From Acidimicrobiaceae bacterium (GTDB lineage Bacteria; Actinomycetota; Acidimicrobiia; Acidimicrobiales; Ilumatobacteraceae), in contig PMCN01000033.1 of NCBI GenBank assembly GCA_003154135.1, forward strand, positions 2,059 to 9,168: 7,110 nt of DNA, read 5' to 3'. The first letter of the stretch is position 1; each line of letters opens with the position of its first letter. Shown piece after piece: positions 5,014 through 7,110 of this stretch. The position numbers and the translations under genes are program-made. The notes under the pieces were generated by a model. It worked only from the letters and a program-made list of their open reading frames with translations. It was not told where the DNA came from and made no database searches.

Positions 5014-6640
5014 CGACGACGCGCACCTCGCCGGCCACGGGGTCGATGGTGACCAGCGAGCCGTCGGGGATGTCGGTGAGGGCGCCGCGTGCGCCCACCA
5101 CCGCCGGGATGCCCAACTCGCGTGCGATCACGGCCGCGTGGCTCATCGCGCCACCTTCGGCGGTGACGACGCCGCCGGCGATCGAGAGCACCAGGTTGTA
5201 TGCCGGCGTGGTGCCGGCGACCACCAGGATGTCGCCGGGCTCCAGCATGTCGAGCGCGGTCTCCGGCGACGTGGCCACGCGAGCCCGGGCAGTGACGGCC
5301 GTCGTGCCGATGCCCACACCCTGCAAGCCGTGCCCCGCGGCCTCGCCGTCCATTCCCATGTGGCGGATCACGGCCAGGATCATGCCCACCATGCGCGCCA
5401 GGTTCGGCGGCATCACGTCGAGAGGCGGCGCCGGTTCAGCGGGTCCGAGCAGGCGGGGCGGCTCGATCTGCTTCAGTGCCGATCGATGAGCGGCCCGGTC
5501 GCCCAGCTCCAGCGCCGATGGAGTGCCCGCCAGCACCGTGTGCACCTCCTGCGGCTCGAGCTCCATCACGAGTGCACCATCCTCGATCGACCCGCATGCC
5601 ACGGCGCGCCGACCGAGCTCGAGCATCGCCAAACGAAGCAGACCGACGGGCCACTCCGCGGTCATCGGGCCGTTGTCGTCGCGGAGGTCCATCGCCGTGC
5701 GGGCTTGCCGGAGCACCTCGTCGAACCGTTCGAGGTGGTCGGCCGGAATCGAGTCGCGCACGGCTGCCGTGCGTGCCGCCACTTCCGCCGACGTGTCGTG
5801 CACCTGCGCGTTGAGGATGGCCGCGAGCACGAGGTCGGGCCGCTCGCCGAGGGTCACACCGTCGAGGTCGTAGCGCGAGAACAACACCGCTCCGCGCTTG
5901 GCCAGGTACTCGTCGACCTGCTGCGCGATGCCCTTCGACAGCGCACGCAGTTGGTCGAGCGTGTTCGGAGTGCAATGGGTGGACTCGACCGCCTCGCGGA
6001 TGACTGCGAGCTCGCACGCCGGCGCGCTGCTCGACGGCGATGCGCCCTCCAGCAGCGACAGCAGCACAGCGGGCTCGACACCCCACGCCGCGGCTTCGTA
6101 CAGGTACTGACCGATGGGCCCGAGGTCGAACCCGTGCAGCCAGAAGTGGTGCTCCCATTGCGCGAGGCAGTGATCGATGCAGCGCTGCACGTGGGCCACG
6201 ACGCCGTCGTCGTCGAGCGCGGCGAGATCGACCGACTGCAGCGCGAGGTTGGCCTGTTCGATGGCTGCCCTGCCACCGTGATGCCAGTCATCGATGACGG
6301 CGTTCCACGGTTCGGTCACCCTCACCTCACCCGCGATGCGGTTCCTGCGCCGCATCTCCGGATGCAGCCGCATGGCCGCCTTCAGCACGAACGCGGGAGG
6401 CAGCTTGGTGGCCGGCCTGTCGGGTGCGATCAGTGGACGCAGCCGTGTGTAGACCTGACCGTTGACGAATCGAGCATCGAGCGTGTCGAGCGGCGCCCCG
6501 AGCGCGAGGAACATCCTGCGGTTCCCCGCCGGCATCGAGACGGACGCGATGTGCTGCACGATGGGCGTCGTACCGCTCGGCATGTGGCTGCGATCGACCG
6601 ACCACTGCCCCGGCCCCGGCGCTTTCCATTCGACGTCCAT
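5009..6640 (-). CDS. Stand-alone PEP-utilising enzyme, mobile (phosphohistidine) domain protein
   Basis: The C-terminal ~100 residues are a PEP-utiliser mobile domain, the swivelling phosphohistidine domain of PEP synthase, pyruvate phosphate dikinase and rifampicin phosphotransferase. Numbered from this start (543 residues), it spans about 441-542. It includes the phosphocarrier motif GGAMSHAAVIARELGIPAVV with predicted phospho-acceptor H501, and a GDILVV strand near 470. The N-terminal ~430 residues begin with GQWSVDRSHMP, reminiscent of the 'W..D..H.P.P.TP' opening of the linker region in rifampicin-phosphotransferase-like proteins, followed by a mainly helical stretch. No ATP-grasp (PPDK N-terminal) domain is present, so ATP binding would need a partner encoded elsewhere. 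ATG 6640 is preferred because GGGGGA lies 4 bases upstream; an in-frame GTG at 6661 would add 7 residues. The gene lies between icd and queA with no functional link to either. Its substrate is unknown. Confidence 0.85.
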   Translation of the reverse strand: MDVEWKAPGPGQWSVDRSHMPSGTTPIVQHIASVSMPAGNRRMFLALGAPLDTLDARFVNGQVYTRLRPLIAPDRPATKLPPAFVLKAAMRLHPEMRRRNRIAGEVRVTEPWNAVIDDWHHGGRAAIEQANLALQSVDLAALDDDGVVAHVQRCIDHCLAQWEHHFWLHGFDLGPIGQYLYEAAAWGVEPAVLLSLLEGASPSSSAPACELAVIREAVESTHCTPNTLDQLRALSKGIAQQVDEYLAKRGAVLFSRYDLDGVTLGERPDLVLAAILNAQVHDTSAEVAARTAAVRDSIPADHLERFDEVLRQARTAMDLRDDNGPMTAEWPVGLLRLAMLELGRRAVACGSIEDGALVMELEPQEVHTVLAGTPSALELGDRAAHRSALKQIEPPRLLGPAEPAPPLDVMPPNLARMVGMILAVIRHMGMDGEAAGHGLQGVGIGTTAVTARARVATSPETALDMLEPGDILVVAGTTPAYNLVLSIAGGVVTAEGGAMSHAAVIARELGIPAVVGARGALTDIPDGSLVTIDPVAGEVRVVG

Positions 6641-6644
6641 GTGA

Positions 6645-6650
6645 TCCCCC
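6645..6650 (-). promoter_or_regulatory. Shine-Dalgarno deciding the start of the PEP-utilising gene
   Basis: GGGGGA on the minus strand lies 4 bases before the ATG at 6640. It falls within the coding stretch that would be added by the upstream GTG at 6661. That GTG has no comparable purine-rich site in front of it, so the ATG is the likelier start. Confidence 0.55.
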
Positions 6651-6653
6651 TGG

Positions 6654-6674
6654 GGTGACACTACGCGTGTCGCC
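6654..6674. promoter_or_regulatory. Inverted repeat between icd and the PEP-utilising gene
   Basis: GGTGACAC (6654-6661) and GTGTCGCC (6667-6674) form two arms around the 5-base spacer TACGC, with one mismatch (6656/6672) and a perfect inner GACAC/GTGTC. The dyad lies 14 bases upstream of the ATG at 6640. It may be an operator or a stem-loop downstream of icd. No T-tract follows, so it is not an ordinary terminator. Confidence 0.3.
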
Positions 6675-6701
6675 GGGAGGCAATGGACGAGCTCGACCCC
6701 G

Positions 6702-7110
6702 TCAGGCCATCTTCGCCTGGAGGCGCCGATCGAGTGCGTCGAGGAAGTCCTCGGTGGTGAGCCACGGAGCGTCCTTGCTGATGAGCAGCGCGAGATCCTT
6801 GGTCATCTCACCCTGCTCGACCGCTTCGATGCACACCGTCTCGAGCGCCTTGGCGAACGCGACGACCTCGGGAGTGCCGTCCATCTGGCCGCGATAGGTG
6901 AGGCCCTGGGTCCAGGCGTAGATCGACGCGATGGGATTGGTGGAGGTCGCGTTGCCCTTCTGGTGCTCGCGGTAGTGACGCGTGACCGTGCCGTGGGCTG
7001 CCTCGGCCTCCACGGTCTTGCCGTCGGGGGTCATCAGCACGCTGGTCATCAGTCCGAGCGAGCCGTAGCCCTGTGCGACGGTGTCGCTCTGCACGTCGCC
7101 GTCGTAGTTC
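6702..7110 (-). CDS. icd: NADP-dependent isocitrate dehydrogenase (partial, C-terminal part)
   Basis: This TCA-cycle enzyme oxidatively decarboxylates isocitrate to 2-oxoglutarate with reduction of NADP. Only the last 135 full codons are in the window; the frame is open to the edge and the N-terminal two thirds are missing. The visible part begins NYDGDVQSD, where the aspartates belong to the metal/substrate region. It continues with AQGYGSLGLMTSVL, EAEAAHGTVTRHYREHQKG (the AHGTVTRHYR segment contacts the NADP phosphate in the dimeric, eukaryote-like class), TSTNPIASIYAWTQGL, and MTKDLALLI near the end. These match the homodimeric eukaryote-like NADP-IDH class rather than the E. coli Icd or monomeric classes. 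The gene ends with TGA at 6704-6702. No clear terminator follows before the next gene, 61 bases downstream. Confidence 0.95.
   Translation of the reverse strand, partial: NYDGDVQSDTVAQGYGSLGLMTSVLMTPDGKTVEAEAAHGTVTRHYREHQKGNATSTNPIASIYAWTQGLTYRGQMDGTPEVVAFAKALETVCIEAVEQGEMTKDLALLISKDAPWLTTEDFLDALDRRLQAKMA

Noticed and set aside
5001..5021. Inverted repeat CGTCGT/ACGACG over the stop of the PEP-utilising gene as an intrinsic terminator
   Set aside because: Only a 6-bp stem with a 9-base loop and no T-tract. One arm is part of the diverged repeat units, so it may be incidental.
4973..6658. Plus-strand frame (561 codons) opposite the PEP-utilising gene, starting inside the 17-bp repeat
   Set aside because: Antisense to a gene with a clear phosphohistidine motif. 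Its start lies in the repeat and its product is His/Arg-rich without motifs.

Overview
This is a high-GC bacterial window in which every gene I can support lies on the minus strand. In transcription order (high to low coordinates) it holds: the 3' end of icd (NADP isocitrate dehydrogenase); a stand-alone PEP-utilising 'mobile domain' protein; queA and tgt (two steps of queuosine tRNA modification); and yajC, secD and the first 222 codons of secF (the SecDF-YajC accessory complex of the Sec translocon). Both window edges cut a gene: secF at the left and icd at the right. No RNA gene, insertion sequence, phage gene or CRISPR array is visible. No gene-free gap exceeds about 100 bases.

The organism is probably an actinobacterium. 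The reasons are the strong G/C bias at third codon positions, a SecD TM4 of the kind I associate with actinobacteria ('TVDSYVVFFEK' rather than the proteobacterial 'AVDANVLIFER'), and the Thr/Ser/Gly-rich linker in SecD. An Acidimicrobiia/Ilumatobacter-like lineage would fit, but this is inference; no marker gene here settles it.

Layout: 1-668 secF (partial), overlapping secD (665-2299) by 4 bases (ATGA). yajC (2309-2716) ends 9 bases before secD. An 86-base gap with a bulged hairpin and a -10-like TAGAAT separates yajC from tgt (2803-3900). The queA stop codon directly abuts the tgt start codon. A 97-base gap upstream of queA is mostly a 17-bp tandem repeat: three exact copies and two diverged ones that run into the stop of the PEP-utilising gene. 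A 61-base gap with an inverted repeat separates that gene from icd.

How the genes work together: QueA and Tgt belong to one pathway. Tgt inserts preQ1 at the tRNA wobble position and QueA converts it to epoxyqueuosine. YajC, SecD and SecF form one membrane complex that assists protein export. The order queA-tgt-yajC-secD-secF is the arrangement known from E. coli. The PEP-utilising protein and icd have no evident link to either module. The region is largely housekeeping and I see no convincing new multi-gene system. The points most worth a second look are the 17-bp tandem repeat, the PEP-utilising protein that lacks an ATP-grasp half, and the long low-complexity linker in the extracytoplasmic domain of SecD.
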